NCBI GenBank assembly: GCA_016790285.1
Contig: JAEUPJ010000041.1
Coordinates: 124,001 to 188,000 of the forward strand
Length of the DNA: 64,000 bases
Source of the DNA: Roseateles sp.
GTDB lineage: Bacteria > Pseudomonadota > Gammaproteobacteria > Burkholderiales > Burkholderiaceae_C
Direction: 5' to 3'
A model generated the notes under the pieces. The model saw only the letters and a list, made by a program, of their open reading frames with translations. It was not told the DNA's origin and did not search any database. Positions 1-8,272 of the stretch are shown piece after piece. The translations under genes were made by a program, and so were the position numbers. Every line of letters starts with the position of its first letter. The stretch's first letter is position 1.

Positions 1-284
1 TAGTCCTGGCCGATGTCCTTCCAGCCCTCGAAGTTGATGCCGAGCTTGAAGGTGGCGTTGGTGGCCGCCATGAACTCGGCTTCGTTGATGCCCAGCAGGT
101 TGTGGAAGGTGTGCAGCGCGGGGATGGTGGCTTCGCCCACGCCCACGGTGCCGATCTCCTCGGACTCGACGAGCTTGATGTCGAGCTGCTTGCCGAGCAG
201 CTTGCTCATGAGGGCCGCCATCATCCAGCCGGCGGTGCCGCCGCCCGCGATGACGACGCGGTTGAAGGGCTTGGAGGTGTTCAT
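1..284 (-). CDS. Flavin-dependent (tryptophan-type) halogenase, N-terminal part
   Basis: The first 94 codons of a tryptophan-halogenase family protein are visible; the rest lies left of the window. The family uses FADH2, oxygen and halide to halogenate aromatic substrates. The FAD-binding motif GGGTAGW sits at residues 14-20, a GVGEATIP motif at about 48-55, and the lysine equivalent to the catalytic Lys of PrnA at residue 80 (ATFKLG). The ATG overlaps the TGA of the upstream cupin-like gene (ATGA), so the two are translationally coupled. It is the last visible gene of the halogenase-SapC-cupin-halogenase row behind the TonB receptor. Family assignment is firm. The substrate is unknown, and free tryptophan should not be assumed because homologues beside TonB receptors mostly lack a known substrate. 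Confidence 0.9.
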   Translation of the reverse strand, partial: MNTSKPFNRVVIAGGGTAGWMMAALMSKLLGKQLDIKLVESEEIGTVGVGEATIPALHTFHNLLGINEAEFMAATNATFKLGINFEGWKDIGQD

Positions 285-1294
285 CGCTTCAATTGGTTGA
301 GGAGTTGGGTGCGGGCCTGGCGGGACAGGGTCTCGTCGATGGGCCCGAGCAGGCCGCGCGCGGCTTCGGGGATGTGCTCCCAGGTGTGCGGGTCGTCGTT
401 GAAGACAAAGTGCTGCAGGTGGTGCTGCCAGATGCGCTTTTCCTTCTCGGGCAGGTCGCGCAGCGTCATCAGGGCCAGACGCAGGGTGCTCAGCGGCGAG
501 TCCACGTACTCGGGCGTTTGGCGCCACCAGGCGTTGATGAGGAGGTTGACCGGCGCAAGGCCCTCCACGTGGTGGAACCACATGCTCGGGATGTAGAGCG
601 CGTCGCCCGGCTCCATCTCGGCCACTTCGCCCGCTTGCAGCGCCTGCGCGAAGCGTGGGAAGCGCTCGAAGTCGGGCGCGGCGAAATCGACCAGGCTGAT
701 CGGCTGGCCGGCGGGGGTCGGGTCGAGCGGGCCGACGTAGAGGTTCTTGATCTGCTCCGGCGGGAAGACCGTGAAGCGGCGCCGGCCCGCCGCGACGACG
801 GCGAGGTTGTCCGGCAGGTCGTAGTGGGCGGCGATGCGCGTGCGGTTGCCCAGCCACAGGCTCACGAGCGCGTCGCGCGCGCCCAGGCCCATGACGTTGG
901 CTTCCATGAAACCCGGCAGCACGGCCTCGACGGTGGTGGAGCCGACGTACAGCGCCGGCGGCTCGGGCGTCTCGCTCAGGCCCAGCAGGCCCGCCAGCAC
1001 CTGGTCCAGTGTGGCGCCGTGGCGGCTGAAGTTGAAGCTGCTGAGGGTCTCGTCCGCGTAGAAGACCCGGCCCCGCGCTTCGGGCGGCATCTGGAACAGG
1101 CCGACGCGCACCCCGTTGTACAGGCCCATCAGGTAGCGCGCCAGGGCCTCGTCGGACTGGCGCGCGGCCTGCACCACGGGCCAGTGCGCGAAGGCGCCGC
1201 GCACGACGTAGGGGCGCTCGGCCGTGAGGAGTGCGTCCGGCAGCGTGCTCGGGTCGAACGCGCCGGGCCAGTTGGGAATCTCGCGCAAGGGCAT
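281..1294 (-). CDS. Cupin-like / JmjC-type Fe(II)-2-oxoglutarate oxygenase family protein
   Basis: This 337-residue protein resembles the Cupin_8/JmjC-like family of iron- and 2-oxoglutarate-dependent oxygenases. The metal triad is visible as HYD (H157, D159) and a distal histidine in the segment MWFHH (about 241-242). The start chosen is the ATG that gives MPLREIPNWPG. A longer frame reaching 1351 would run into a repetitive inverted repeat and has no ribosome site. The stop overlaps the ATG of the next halogenase. Members of this family recur beside SapC and tryptophan-halogenase genes in TonB-receptor loci, so it probably acts in the same unknown pathway, perhaps hydroxylating a product or protein. 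The substrate cannot be read from the sequence. Confidence 0.85.
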   Translation of the reverse strand: MPLREIPNWPGAFDPSTLPDALLTAERPYVVRGAFAHWPVVQAARQSDEALARYLMGLYNGVRVGLFQMPPEARGRVFYADETLSSFNFSRHGATLDQVLAGLLGLSETPEPPALYVGSTTVEAVLPGFMEANVMGLGARDALVSLWLGNRTRIAAHYDLPDNLAVVAAGRRRFTVFPPEQIKNLYVGPLDPTPAGQPISLVDFAAPDFERFPRFAQALQAGEVAEMEPGDALYIPSMWFHHVEGLAPVNLLINAWWRQTPEYVDSPLSTLRLALMTLRDLPEKEKRIWQHHLQHFVFNDDPHTWEHIPEAARGLLGPIDETLSRQARTQLLNQLKR

Positions 1295-1317
1295 GCTGCT
1301 ATCGAGCCGACAAAGTG

Positions 1318-1396
1318 CCACAGAGGCACAGAGCCACAGAGAGACCGTCAAGCCGGGGCGTCAGGGCCATGTCTCTGTGTCTCCGTGTCTCTGGGG
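1318..1396. repeat. CACAGAG-rich imperfect inverted repeat
   Basis: A left arm rich in CACAGAG units (about 1318-1346) is mirrored by a right arm rich in CTCTGTG/GTCTCTG units (about 1371-1396), separated by about 24 bases. It fills the gap between sapC and the cupin-like gene. CACAGAG-type inverted repeats occur dispersed in other bacterial genomes in my recollection, so this may be a REP- or MITE-like unit. In transcripts it would form a long hairpin that could protect or end the upstream mRNA. Confidence 0.7.
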
Positions 1397-1407
1397 CTGT
1401 GTTCACT

Positions 1408-2127
1408 TCAAGCGCGCCCCACCCCGCTCGCGCGCTCCAGCAGCAGGGGCAGTTGCGCGAGCGAGGCGATCTGCATGTAGATCGGCAGCAGGTGGCCGTC
1501 GCGCGCCAGCGCCTCCAGCGCTGCGCCGGGCAGCGCAGCCAGGCGTTCCTCGTTGATGGTGAAGAGGCCCGTCAGGCGGCCCTGTTCGCCGCTCGGGGTC
1601 TCGATGTCGATGACGAAGGGCTCGAGCAGCTGGTGGCGCGTGAGGGCCTCGATGAAGACGGGCAGCTGCTGGGCCTGGGCATGCAGGTGCTCCATCAGCT
1701 GCACGATGTGGTCGAGGTAGTCGCTGAAGCCGCCATGGGGCATGAAGAGCGCGGTGCCGACCTCGCCCTCCTCGGGGCGCACGATGCGGGGGCTGTCCAT
1801 GTCGATGTGCAGCTGCAGCGTGTCGTCGGGTGCGCGGCCGATCATGAAGGGGTCGCGCTGCAGTGCCATGGGCATGACGGTCGCGTCCCAGCCCGTGGGC
1901 GTGAGGAAGAGGTTCTGGCCTTCTTCCAGCCCGAACAGCGCCACGGGCTGGAAGCCCACGCCGCCTTCGACCAGCTGGAAGGCGATGGGGAAGTGGGCCT
2001 GGAGCTGGCGGAACTCGGCCGGCAGGGCCAGGCACGACTGGCGGTCGTCGCCGAGGGCGGCCGAGCGCCCGGTGTGGATGCGCAGCTGGCGGTGGGTGAC
2101 GTTGTCGAGCAGGGCGGGGCGGGTCAT
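1408..2127 (-). CDS. SapC family protein
   Basis: This 239-residue protein matches the SapC family (named for a protein near S-layer genes). The whole length looks like one domain, with the typical segments FPIAFQLVEGG, LFGLEEGQNLF and PFMIGRAPDD. It has no signal peptide or membrane segment. The ATG overlaps the TGA of the upstream halogenase (ATGA), so the two should be coupled. SapC genes are recurrent partners of tryptophan halogenases and cupin-like genes behind TonB receptors. Their biochemical role is unknown, and a link to carbohydrate uptake is inferred from this context only. The reading frame stays open upstream, but that part is only a shadow of the halogenase gene. Confidence 0.9.
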   Translation of the reverse strand: MTRPALLDNVTHRQLRIHTGRSAALGDDRQSCLALPAEFRQLQAHFPIAFQLVEGGVGFQPVALFGLEEGQNLFLTPTGWDATVMPMALQRDPFMIGRAPDDTLQLHIDMDSPRIVRPEEGEVGTALFMPHGGFSDYLDHIVQLMEHLHAQAQQLPVFIEALTRHQLLEPFVIDIETPSGEQGRLTGLFTINEERLAALPGAALEALARDGHLLPIYMQIASLAQLPLLLERASGVGRA

Positions 2128-3656
2128 GTCTCGGTCTTGTGGATGTGGTCGATCAGGCTGCGGTGGCTGGGCAGGCCCGGCACGAAGCGGCGGGCCTGGC
2201 GGGCGGCCTCGTCGAAGCAGGCCTGGGCGGCCTGAAGCCGCGCCGGGGCGAGGGGCTGCACCTCGGGCCGGAAGCCCATGCCGTACAGCACGTACTGGTA
2301 GCTGGCGGACGGGAAGACCTCGTCGAGCCGGCCGAAGTCGTGCCGGGCCGGCGCGCGCAGCCGCCACATGGGCAGCAGCTCGCGCAGCCGCTCGGGCCAG
2401 GTGGCCGGGTCGCGGTGGGCGCGCCAGTAGGGGCTGTCGTCGCGCTGGGTCAGCACGTAGTGGAGCTTCAGGAAATCGATGACGCGCGCCCAGCGGTAGG
2501 CGAAGTCGTCGTTGAAGCGGCGCGCGACGGCGGGCAGGGTGGCGCGCGTCATGGGGAGCTCGTCGCACAGGCGCTGGGCGGAGAGTTCCACCATGGCCAG
2601 GGCAGAGGCCTCCAGGGGCTCGATGAAGCCGCTGGACAGCCCGATGGCGACGCAGTTGCGCACCCAGAACTGCTGGCGGTAGCCGGGGTCGTAGCGGATG
2701 GAGCGCGGTGCCGGGCGCTCGCGCGGGGCGCCCGTGGCGTCGAGGTAGGCCTGCAGGGCGGCCTGGGCTTCGTCGTCGCTGGCGTGGGCGCGTGAGTAGA
2801 CGCAGCCGACGCCCCGCCGCGTGGGCAGGCCGATGTCCCAGATCCAGCCCTTGGCCCAGGCGGTGGCGATGGTGCAGGTGGCCAGCGGCGCGTCCGGCTG
2901 CGCATGGGGCACCTGCACGGGCAGGGCGGCGTCGTTGAAGAGCACGTCGCGCTCGCTCTTGAGCCCGACGCCGAAGTGCTCGCCGATGAGCCGGGCCGAC
3001 AGGCCCGAGCAGTCGATGAAGAGGTCGCCGGCGATCGGCCCGTGGCTGCGCGTCTGCAGGGCCGTGATGTCACCGTCTTCGGCGCTGAGCACGGCGTCGA
3101 CGTGGTCGACGAGGTGCCGCACGCCCAGCCGGCTGACGGCGTGTTCGCGCAGCATCTGGGCGAAGAGCCCGGCGTCGAAGTGGTAGGCGTAGTTGGCGAC
3201 GGCGCCAAAGCCGGGCGTCTGCACCTGCTTGGGTGCGCGGCCGGCCTCGCAGACCTGCACCGAGGGGCTGACGACGTCGGCGAACGGATGGTCGGGCCGG
3301 GTGGCGAGCCAGGCCTGCACCAGGTCGGCGTCGCCGTAGCCGACGGGCAGCATGAAGGGGTGGTAGTAGCGGTCGCCTGCCGCGCCGGCCTCGCCGCGGG
3401 CCCAGCCATCGAAGCGCGAGCCCTGCTTGAAGGAGACCTGGCAGCGGCGGATGAACTCGGCCTCGTCCAGGCCGATGCGGCGCAGGGTGTCGCGCATGGA
3501 CGGCCAGGTGCCTTCGCCGACACCGATGGTGGGCACGTCGGTGGATTCGATCAACGTGATGCGCAAGTCGCCGTGTTCAGCTGCCAGCAGGCCCGCCACG
3601 AGCCAGCCGGCCGACCCGCCGCCCAGCACCACCACATCACGCACTCGCTCGTCCAC
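2124..3656 (-). CDS. Flavin-dependent (tryptophan-type) halogenase
   Basis: This is a complete halogenase of 510 residues, the usual family length. The FAD motif GGGSAGW is at 12-18, GVGEGTWPS at about 45-53, the catalytic lysine at 77 (VSFKQGS), and the diagnostic WxWxIP region reads WIWDIGLP (about 268-275), with Gly replacing the usual Pro. I chose a GTG start because a strong GGAGG lies 8 bases before it. The in-frame ATG at 3671 has no ribosome site and directly follows the T-run of a terminator-like hairpin. The gene is coupled to sapC downstream and lies behind the TonB receptor. The substrate is unknown. The protein may halogenate a compound taken up by the receptor, or may brominate rather than chlorinate, as reported for some related TonB-linked enzymes. 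Confidence 0.92.
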   Translation of the reverse strand: MDERVRDVVVLGGGSAGWLVAGLLAAEHGDLRITLIESTDVPTIGVGEGTWPSMRDTLRRIGLDEAEFIRRCQVSFKQGSRFDGWARGEAGAAGDRYYHPFMLPVGYGDADLVQAWLATRPDHPFADVVSPSVQVCEAGRAPKQVQTPGFGAVANYAYHFDAGLFAQMLREHAVSRLGVRHLVDHVDAVLSAEDGDITALQTRSHGPIAGDLFIDCSGLSARLIGEHFGVGLKSERDVLFNDAALPVQVPHAQPDAPLATCTIATAWAKGWIWDIGLPTRRGVGCVYSRAHASDDEAQAALQAYLDATGAPRERPAPRSIRYDPGYRQQFWVRNCVAIGLSSGFIEPLEASALAMVELSAQRLCDELPMTRATLPAVARRFNDDFAYRWARVIDFLKLHYVLTQRDDSPYWRAHRDPATWPERLRELLPMWRLRAPARHDFGRLDEVFPSASYQYVLYGMGFRPEVQPLAPARLQAAQACFDEAARQARRFVPGLPSHRSLIDHIHKTET

Positions 3657-3671
3657 GCCACGCGCCTCCAT

Positions 3672-3697
3672 AAACAAAAAGGGCCGCTTGCGCGGCC
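3672..3697 (-). terminator. Intrinsic terminator-like hairpin just before the halogenase start
   Basis: On the minus strand GGCCGC-GCAA-GCGGCC is followed by CTTTTTGTTT. It lies between the TonB receptor stop (3845) and the halogenase start (3656). It could simply end the receptor transcript, or act as a partial terminator that keeps halogenase expression below receptor expression. Confidence 0.8.
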
Positions 3698-3844
3698 TCG
3701 CCAAACGGCGAACAAGGGCGGTACCTCAAAAGCGCAAGCACCGCCGAACCAGACTTTGCCTCACAAGGACCCGTCGTTGGGTCCCGACTTACCTTGACCT
3801 CCGCGGAGGTGGGGCCAGCCGCAGCCGGCCCCCGAGGCGCAATC

Positions 3845-6800
3845 TCAGAACTTGTAACGCGCGCCGATCATGACGCGACGGCCCAGCTGCGTGACGGCGC
3901 CGATCTGGTTCTCGTTGCGCAGGTGCGTGCGGGTGTACTCGTCGGTCAGGTTGATGGCTTCGAGCTGCAGGCGCAGGTGGCGGTTGACGTTGTAGCCCAC
4001 GCTCACGTCGAGCTGACCGTAGGGCTCCACGTACAGCGGCTGGGCGCCTTCCGCGCCGCCGTAGTTGGCCGCGAGGAACTTGCCGCGCCAGTTGTAGGCC
4101 AGCCGGGTGGACCAGGTGTCGTCCTCGTAGAAGCCGACCAGGTTGCCCGAATCGCCCAGGCCCACCAGCACGTCCGTCTGCGCGCCGGCCTTGTTGTTGT
4201 TGTAGCTGAGGTTGGAGCGCACCTTGGTGAAGTTGGCCGAGACGCCGAAGCCGGTGTTGCCGAAGATGTGCTGGGCGTTGAACTCGATGCCGTTGAGCTT
4301 GCTCGTGCGCTGGTTGTTCACGAAGGTGCCCAGCTTGAACATCAGCAGCGGGTCGGTGGGTTGGGCCGTGATCGTGCCCTTGTCCGGCCCTGCCGCCGGG
4401 TTCGGGCTGACACCGGGCGCCGTCGAGAAGTTGGTGAAGATGTACTCGCGGATACAGCTGGATTGATTGGAAGCGTTCACGCAGGCCGCACGCCCTTGGT
4501 TGTAGGCGGCATTGCCGATGGGCGTGCGCAGGCCGAAGAGGTTCGTTTCCGTGATGATCGCTTCGTTGTAGTCCTTGAGCGACTTGTGGAAGTAGCTCGC
4601 GGCGACGTAGCTGCTCTTGGCGTAGTAGTGCTCTGCCGAGAAGTCGAAGTTGCTGGAGTGCAGCGGCTTCAGATCCGGGTTGCCGACGCTGGCCGAGCCG
4701 CCGTCCACGCGGGCCAGCGGGTCCAGCCGCTGACCGCCCTGGATGGCGTTCCAACCCGGGCGGCCGATCGTCTGGCCGTAGCTGACGCGCAGCTTGGTGT
4801 CGTGGGTGAGATCGGCACTGAGGTCGATGGACGGCAGGAAGTAGCCATAGCTGCCGGAGCGCTCGGCCGAGCGCGTGCCGTTGAAGCTGATGGGCACTTC
4901 GTTGTCGGCCACCCAGGCGACCGACACAGGGATCTTCTCGACCGACGGCGAGTTGACCTTGGTGCGTTCATAGCGGGCGCCGATGGACGCGTCCATCGGC
5001 ACACCCCAGTCCCAGGCCAGGTTGTACTGGCCGAAGACGGCCTGCGACTTCTCGGTCGTGCGGAAGTCATCCTGCCAGTCGAACGAGGCCTTGAGCAGCG
5101 CGTCGGATCCCAGGGCCTTGATGGCCGCAGCGCGCAGGTCCTCGAAGTTGAAATAGAAGAACTGGTTGAACAGCCGCGGGTCGTTGGAGCCCGGGATCCG
5201 GCTGAAGTACTTGCTGATGGAGTCGGCCTTCCAGATGTCGTCGGGCATGGCGGCCGGGCCGCCGGCGGCGCCGCCACCCCAGGTGTCGCGCTGGACGTTG
5301 GCGAAGGCCGAGCGGTTCTTGACGTCGGTCAGGGTCAGGCCGAAGTCCAGGCTGCTGTCGGCGTCGATCTTCCAGTTGCCCTTGGTCTGGATCTGGCTGA
5401 TCTGGTTCTTCTGGTAGCTGTTGCCGAACACCGAGCCTTGCAGTTCCATCAGCTTGGGGTCGAGCACGCTGCCCTTGATGCCCAGCACCGGGAACTTGTT
5501 GGTGAAGTCGACGAAGGTGTCGCCGCGGTTCAGCGAGGCGGTGCCCATCGTCACGCTGGTGCCCAGCGGGTCGTTGGCGCCGGAGGTGGCTGTGGCGTGG
5601 TGGGCATCGAAGTCGAAGCTCAGCGCGTCGCTGGCCTTCCACTTCAGGTTCAGGCCGATCTGCTGGTTCTTGTTCTTGGTCTGGATGCGCGAGGCGCCCA
5701 TGGCCAGGTCGGAGTTCGTCATGTGCTCGCCGTAGATGATGGGCGAGGAGGGCGAGCCCTGCTGGTATTCACCGAACTGCCCGCCGTAGTTGAACCAGGC
5801 GGAGATGTCGTTGCGGCGCTGGCGGAACTTCTGCTCGGACATGATGAAGTCCAGCGTGCCGACCACGTCCTTCACGGGCTTGAGCTGCAGCACGATCTGG
5901 CCGTTCAGGCGCTCGCGGTGCACGCCGGTGAACGAGTAGTTCATGTTCTGCGGCACGCTGTAGATCGAGTCCTTCGCCGGGCGGTTCTTGATGTCGCCCG
6001 TCGAGGCGGGCGGCAGGCCGCCCCACACGGCGTTGTTACCGCTCCAGTCGTTGTCCTTGATGCCGTCGAAGGTCTTCCAGCCGCTGCTGACGTTGGCCTG
6101 CGAGTAGCCGGAGTCGCGCACCTGGTAGGTGCCCATCAGCGCGATGCCGAAGGTGCCGTCCGCGCTTTGCGTGCTGTAGATGCCGCTGAGCTCGGGCGTG
6201 GCGCTCTTGCCCTGCTCTTCGCCCGGCAGGCGGCGGGCGGAGTCGTCACGCACCAGCTTCACGCCGACCTGGGCGATGGTTTCCTTGATGTCGAAGGGGC
6301 GCTGGGTGCGCACGTTGATCGTCGCGCCCATGCCGCCGGTGGGGCTGCTGGCGCGGCTGGTCTTGTAGACCTCCAGCGCGGCCACGCCGTCGGAGGCGAG
6401 GTTGGAGAAGTCGAAGGAGCGCGAGCTGGGTGCGCTGCCGTCGATGCTGGAGGCGGGCATCTGGCGGCCGTTCAGCAGCACCAGGTTGAAGTCCGGGCCC
6501 ATGCCGCGCACGGTCACGCGGGTGCCTTCGCCATTGCTGCGGTCGATGGAGACACCGGAGATGCGGCTCAGCGACTCGGCGAGGTTGGTGTCGGGGAACT
6601 TGCCGATGTCCTCGGCCACGATGCCGTCAACCAGGCCCGACGAGGAGCGCTTGAGATTGACCGAGGTCTCCAGCGACCGGCGGATGCCCGTCACGACGAC
6701 GGTCTCCAGCTGCGTGGTGCTGGCCAGCGCCTGCGGCACGGAAGAGCTCGGCGTGGGGCCGGCGCCCGGCTGCTGGGCCTGGGCGGCAGCGCCCACGAAC

Positions 6801-6859
6801 AGCAGGCCACTCGCGGTGGCCAGGGTTGTGAGGCGAAGGGCAGGGCGAAGCTGTCTCAT
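3845..6859 (-). CDS. TonB-dependent receptor (oligosaccharide-type)
   Basis: This 1004-residue outer-membrane receptor fits the large TonB-dependent receptor class common in Xanthomonas and Caulobacter carbohydrate loci. A signal peptide (about 1-28, ending AQAQ) is followed by a TonB-box-like stretch (ETVVVTGIR, about 52-60), the plug (about 60-180, with FPDTNLAESLSRISGV and VRGMGPDFN) and a long barrel ending in a terminal aromatic (RYKF). There is no secretin-like N-terminal signalling domain, so transcriptional control must come from elsewhere. Two LacI-type palindromes lie 51 and 77 bases upstream, and a GGAGA ribosome site precedes the ATG. The likely cargo is beta-glucan oligosaccharides made by the neighbouring GH16 enzymes, which is inference. 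Confidence 0.95.
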   Translation of the reverse strand: MRQLRPALRLTTLATASGLLFVGAAAQAQQPGAGPTPSSSVPQALASTTQLETVVVTGIRRSLETSVNLKRSSSGLVDGIVAEDIGKFPDTNLAESLSRISGVSIDRSNGEGTRVTVRGMGPDFNLVLLNGRQMPASSIDGSAPSSRSFDFSNLASDGVAALEVYKTSRASSPTGGMGATINVRTQRPFDIKETIAQVGVKLVRDDSARRLPGEEQGKSATPELSGIYSTQSADGTFGIALMGTYQVRDSGYSQANVSSGWKTFDGIKDNDWSGNNAVWGGLPPASTGDIKNRPAKDSIYSVPQNMNYSFTGVHRERLNGQIVLQLKPVKDVVGTLDFIMSEQKFRQRRNDISAWFNYGGQFGEYQQGSPSSPIIYGEHMTNSDLAMGASRIQTKNKNQQIGLNLKWKASDALSFDFDAHHATATSGANDPLGTSVTMGTASLNRGDTFVDFTNKFPVLGIKGSVLDPKLMELQGSVFGNSYQKNQISQIQTKGNWKIDADSSLDFGLTLTDVKNRSAFANVQRDTWGGGAAGGPAAMPDDIWKADSISKYFSRIPGSNDPRLFNQFFYFNFEDLRAAAIKALGSDALLKASFDWQDDFRTTEKSQAVFGQYNLAWDWGVPMDASIGARYERTKVNSPSVEKIPVSVAWVADNEVPISFNGTRSAERSGSYGYFLPSIDLSADLTHDTKLRVSYGQTIGRPGWNAIQGGQRLDPLARVDGGSASVGNPDLKPLHSSNFDFSAEHYYAKSSYVAASYFHKSLKDYNEAIITETNLFGLRTPIGNAAYNQGRAACVNASNQSSCIREYIFTNFSTAPGVSPNPAAGPDKGTITAQPTDPLLMFKLGTFVNNQRTSKLNGIEFNAQHIFGNTGFGVSANFTKVRSNLSYNNNKAGAQTDVLVGLGDSGNLVGFYEDDTWSTRLAYNWRGKFLAANYGGAEGAQPLYVEPYGQLDVSVGYNVNRHLRLQLEAINLTDEYTRTHLRNENQIGAVTQLGRRVMIGARYKF

Positions 6860-6909
6860 TCACTTGTCTCCAGAGTTGTGATCTTTTCGAGTGATGCTCG
6901 ATGACGAGC

Positions 6910-6923
6910 TGAAAGCGCTTTCA
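6910..6923. promoter_or_regulatory. LacI-family operator O1, TonB receptor
   Basis: TGAAAGCGCTTTCA is a perfect palindrome with the central CG typical of LacI-family sites. It begins 51 bases upstream of the receptor ATG. A tentative promoter (TTGAAA 6950-6945, TATTCT 6929-6924, short 15-base spacer) lies between O1 and O2. The 363-base gap 6860-7222 holds this site, O2, O3, another palindrome and no supported gene. Confidence 0.85.
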
Positions 6924-6935
6924 AGAATACGCGAG

Positions 6936-6949
6936 TGGAAGCGCTTTCA
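6936..6949. promoter_or_regulatory. LacI-family operator O2, TonB receptor
   Basis: TGGAAGCGCTTTCA differs from O1 by one base in one arm. Its centre is 26 bases from the O1 centre. It overlaps the candidate -35 element, so binding would block the receptor promoter. Confidence 0.82.
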
Positions 6950-7026
6950 ACCTAGGCAACACCCTCAGTTTGCGGTGTGGACGCAACGACCGAGGGCGCG
7001 CGGCGGGGCTGCCTGGGCGGCTTCGG

Positions 7027-7044
7027 CATGGGAACGCTCCCATG
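7027..7044. promoter_or_regulatory. Second type of LacI-like palindrome
   Basis: CATGGGAACGCTCCCATG is an 18-base near-perfect palindrome around a central CG, but its half-site (TGGGA) differs from the TGAAAG half-site of the other operators. It may bind another LacI-family regulator not in this window, or be fortuitous. Confidence 0.4.
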
Positions 7045-7114
7045 GGGCGAAGCGTGCCGAGCGGACCGGTTTGGGGAAGTCCCGGGTTGAAAAGCGGCCC
7101 ATCGCTGAAAGCAA

Positions 7115-7128
7115 TGAAAGCGCTTTCA
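7115..7128. promoter_or_regulatory. LacI-family operator O3, between lacI-type gene and receptor
   Basis: TGAAAGCGCTTTCA is identical to O1. It lies 95 bases past the regulator's stop and about 205 bases from O1 centre to centre. This distance would suit DNA looping between auxiliary and main operators. Confidence 0.75.
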
Positions 7129-7222
7129 GCAAATCATCCGGCGCAGAAGAGGGATCGGCCACATGGTTTACCCGGGCCGAACAACAGTCGATGGGGTGGG
7201 GCGCGGCGGGCGCGCCGGGCTG

Positions 7223-8272
7223 TCAGCGCTGCATGCGCCGGGTGCTCTCGCGCACCACGAGCTCGGGCGCGGGCAACTGCGCGCGCGGCACGCCCCCGCG
7301 CAGCATCTCGAGCATGGCGGTGGCGGCCTCCACGCCGATCTCGTAGACCGACTGGCGCACGGTCGTCAGCGGCGGCATGGCGTAGCGGGCCATGATGAGG
7401 TCGTCGAAGCCCACGAGGGAGACGTCGTCCGGCACCCGCAGGTTGCGCCGGTGCAGGCCGAGGCAGGCCCCGATGGCCATCTGGTCGTTGGAGGCGAAGA
7501 GCGCCGTGAAGTGCGCGTCGCGCTCCAGCAACCGCGTCACGGACAGCATGCCGCCGGCCTCGGTGTAGTCGCTCTGCACGATGAGGTTGTTGTCCACGGG
7601 GATGCCCGCCGCGGCCAGGGCGTCGAAGTAGCCGTTCTGGCGCTCCACCGCGTCGTCGTGCATCAGGTCGCCGGCAATGAACGCGATGCGGCGGTGGCCC
7701 TGGTCGACCAGATGCTGGGTGGCCAGCCGCGCGCCCTCGCGGTTGTCGAAGCTGAAGCTGAAGAGCTGCGGGCCCGAGAGCTGGCGCCCGACGACGATGA
7801 CGGGCAGGCTGTCGGAGACCTTGGTCAGCTCCGCGTCGGAGATGCGCCCGGCCAGCACGATGACGCCGTCCACGCGGCGCGACAGGAGCGTCTCGATGGC
7901 CTTGCGCTCGTCGTCTTCATGCCAGTTGCCCGACACGAAGAGCGGCACGTAGCCGGCACGTTCCAGCTCGCGCTCGATGCCCAGCAGCGCCTCGCCGTAG
8001 AACGGGCTGGAAATGATCTGCGTGACCACGCCGATGCTCAGCGTGCGACCGCCGGCCAGCCCGCGCGCCACCGGGTTGGGCCGAAAGCCCAGGTCCTGGA
8101 TGGCGGCCTGCACGGCGTCCTTCTTGGCCTGGCTGACGGCGGCCGTGCCGTTGAGGATGCGCGAGACAGTGCTCGGCGACACGCCTGCGGCTTCCGCCAC
8201 CTGCTCCAGCGTGACGACGCCGTCGGGGCGGGCCGTGGGTGCTTTCTTGGCGGGCGGTTTGTTGTTGTCCAT
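7223..8272 (-). CDS. LacI-family transcriptional regulator
   Basis: This 349-residue regulator has an N-terminal helix-turn-helix (about residues 20-41, with VAEAAGVSPSTVSRILNG), a hinge with the GLAGGRT segment, and a periplasmic-binding-like effector domain (about 77-340) with typical LVGFDD and LTTVRQ segments. It has a basic N-terminal extension of about 18 residues before the DNA-binding domain. It is the only local candidate to bind the TGAAAGCGCTTTCA palindromes before the TonB receptor, the GH16-CBM6 gene and the binding-protein operon. No copy of that palindrome was found directly before its own start, so it may not be strongly autoregulated. The effector is probably a beta-glucan oligosaccharide or glucose derivative, which is inference. 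Confidence 0.93.
   Translation of the reverse strand: MDNNKPPAKKAPTARPDGVVTLEQVAEAAGVSPSTVSRILNGTAAVSQAKKDAVQAAIQDLGFRPNPVARGLAGGRTLSIGVVTQIISSPFYGEALLGIERELERAGYVPLFVSGNWHEDDERKAIETLLSRRVDGVIVLAGRISDAELTKVSDSLPVIVVGRQLSGPQLFSFSFDNREGARLATQHLVDQGHRRIAFIAGDLMHDDAVERQNGYFDALAAAGIPVDNNLIVQSDYTEAGGMLSVTRLLERDAHFTALFASNDQMAIGACLGLHRRNLRVPDDVSLVGFDDLIMARYAMPPLTTVRQSVYEIGVEAATAMLEMLRGGVPRAQLPAPELVVRESTRRMQR

Noticed and set aside
3794-6904. Open frame of 1036 codons on the plus strand
   Set aside because: It is antisense to the TonB receptor; its Val/Ala/Arg-rich, low-complexity product arises from the GC-rich codon bias of the real gene.
6965-7162. Open frame of 65 codons between the LacI gene and the TonB receptor
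   Set aside because: No ribosome site, no known motif, and it overlaps the O3 operator and the second palindrome; better read as promoter DNA.
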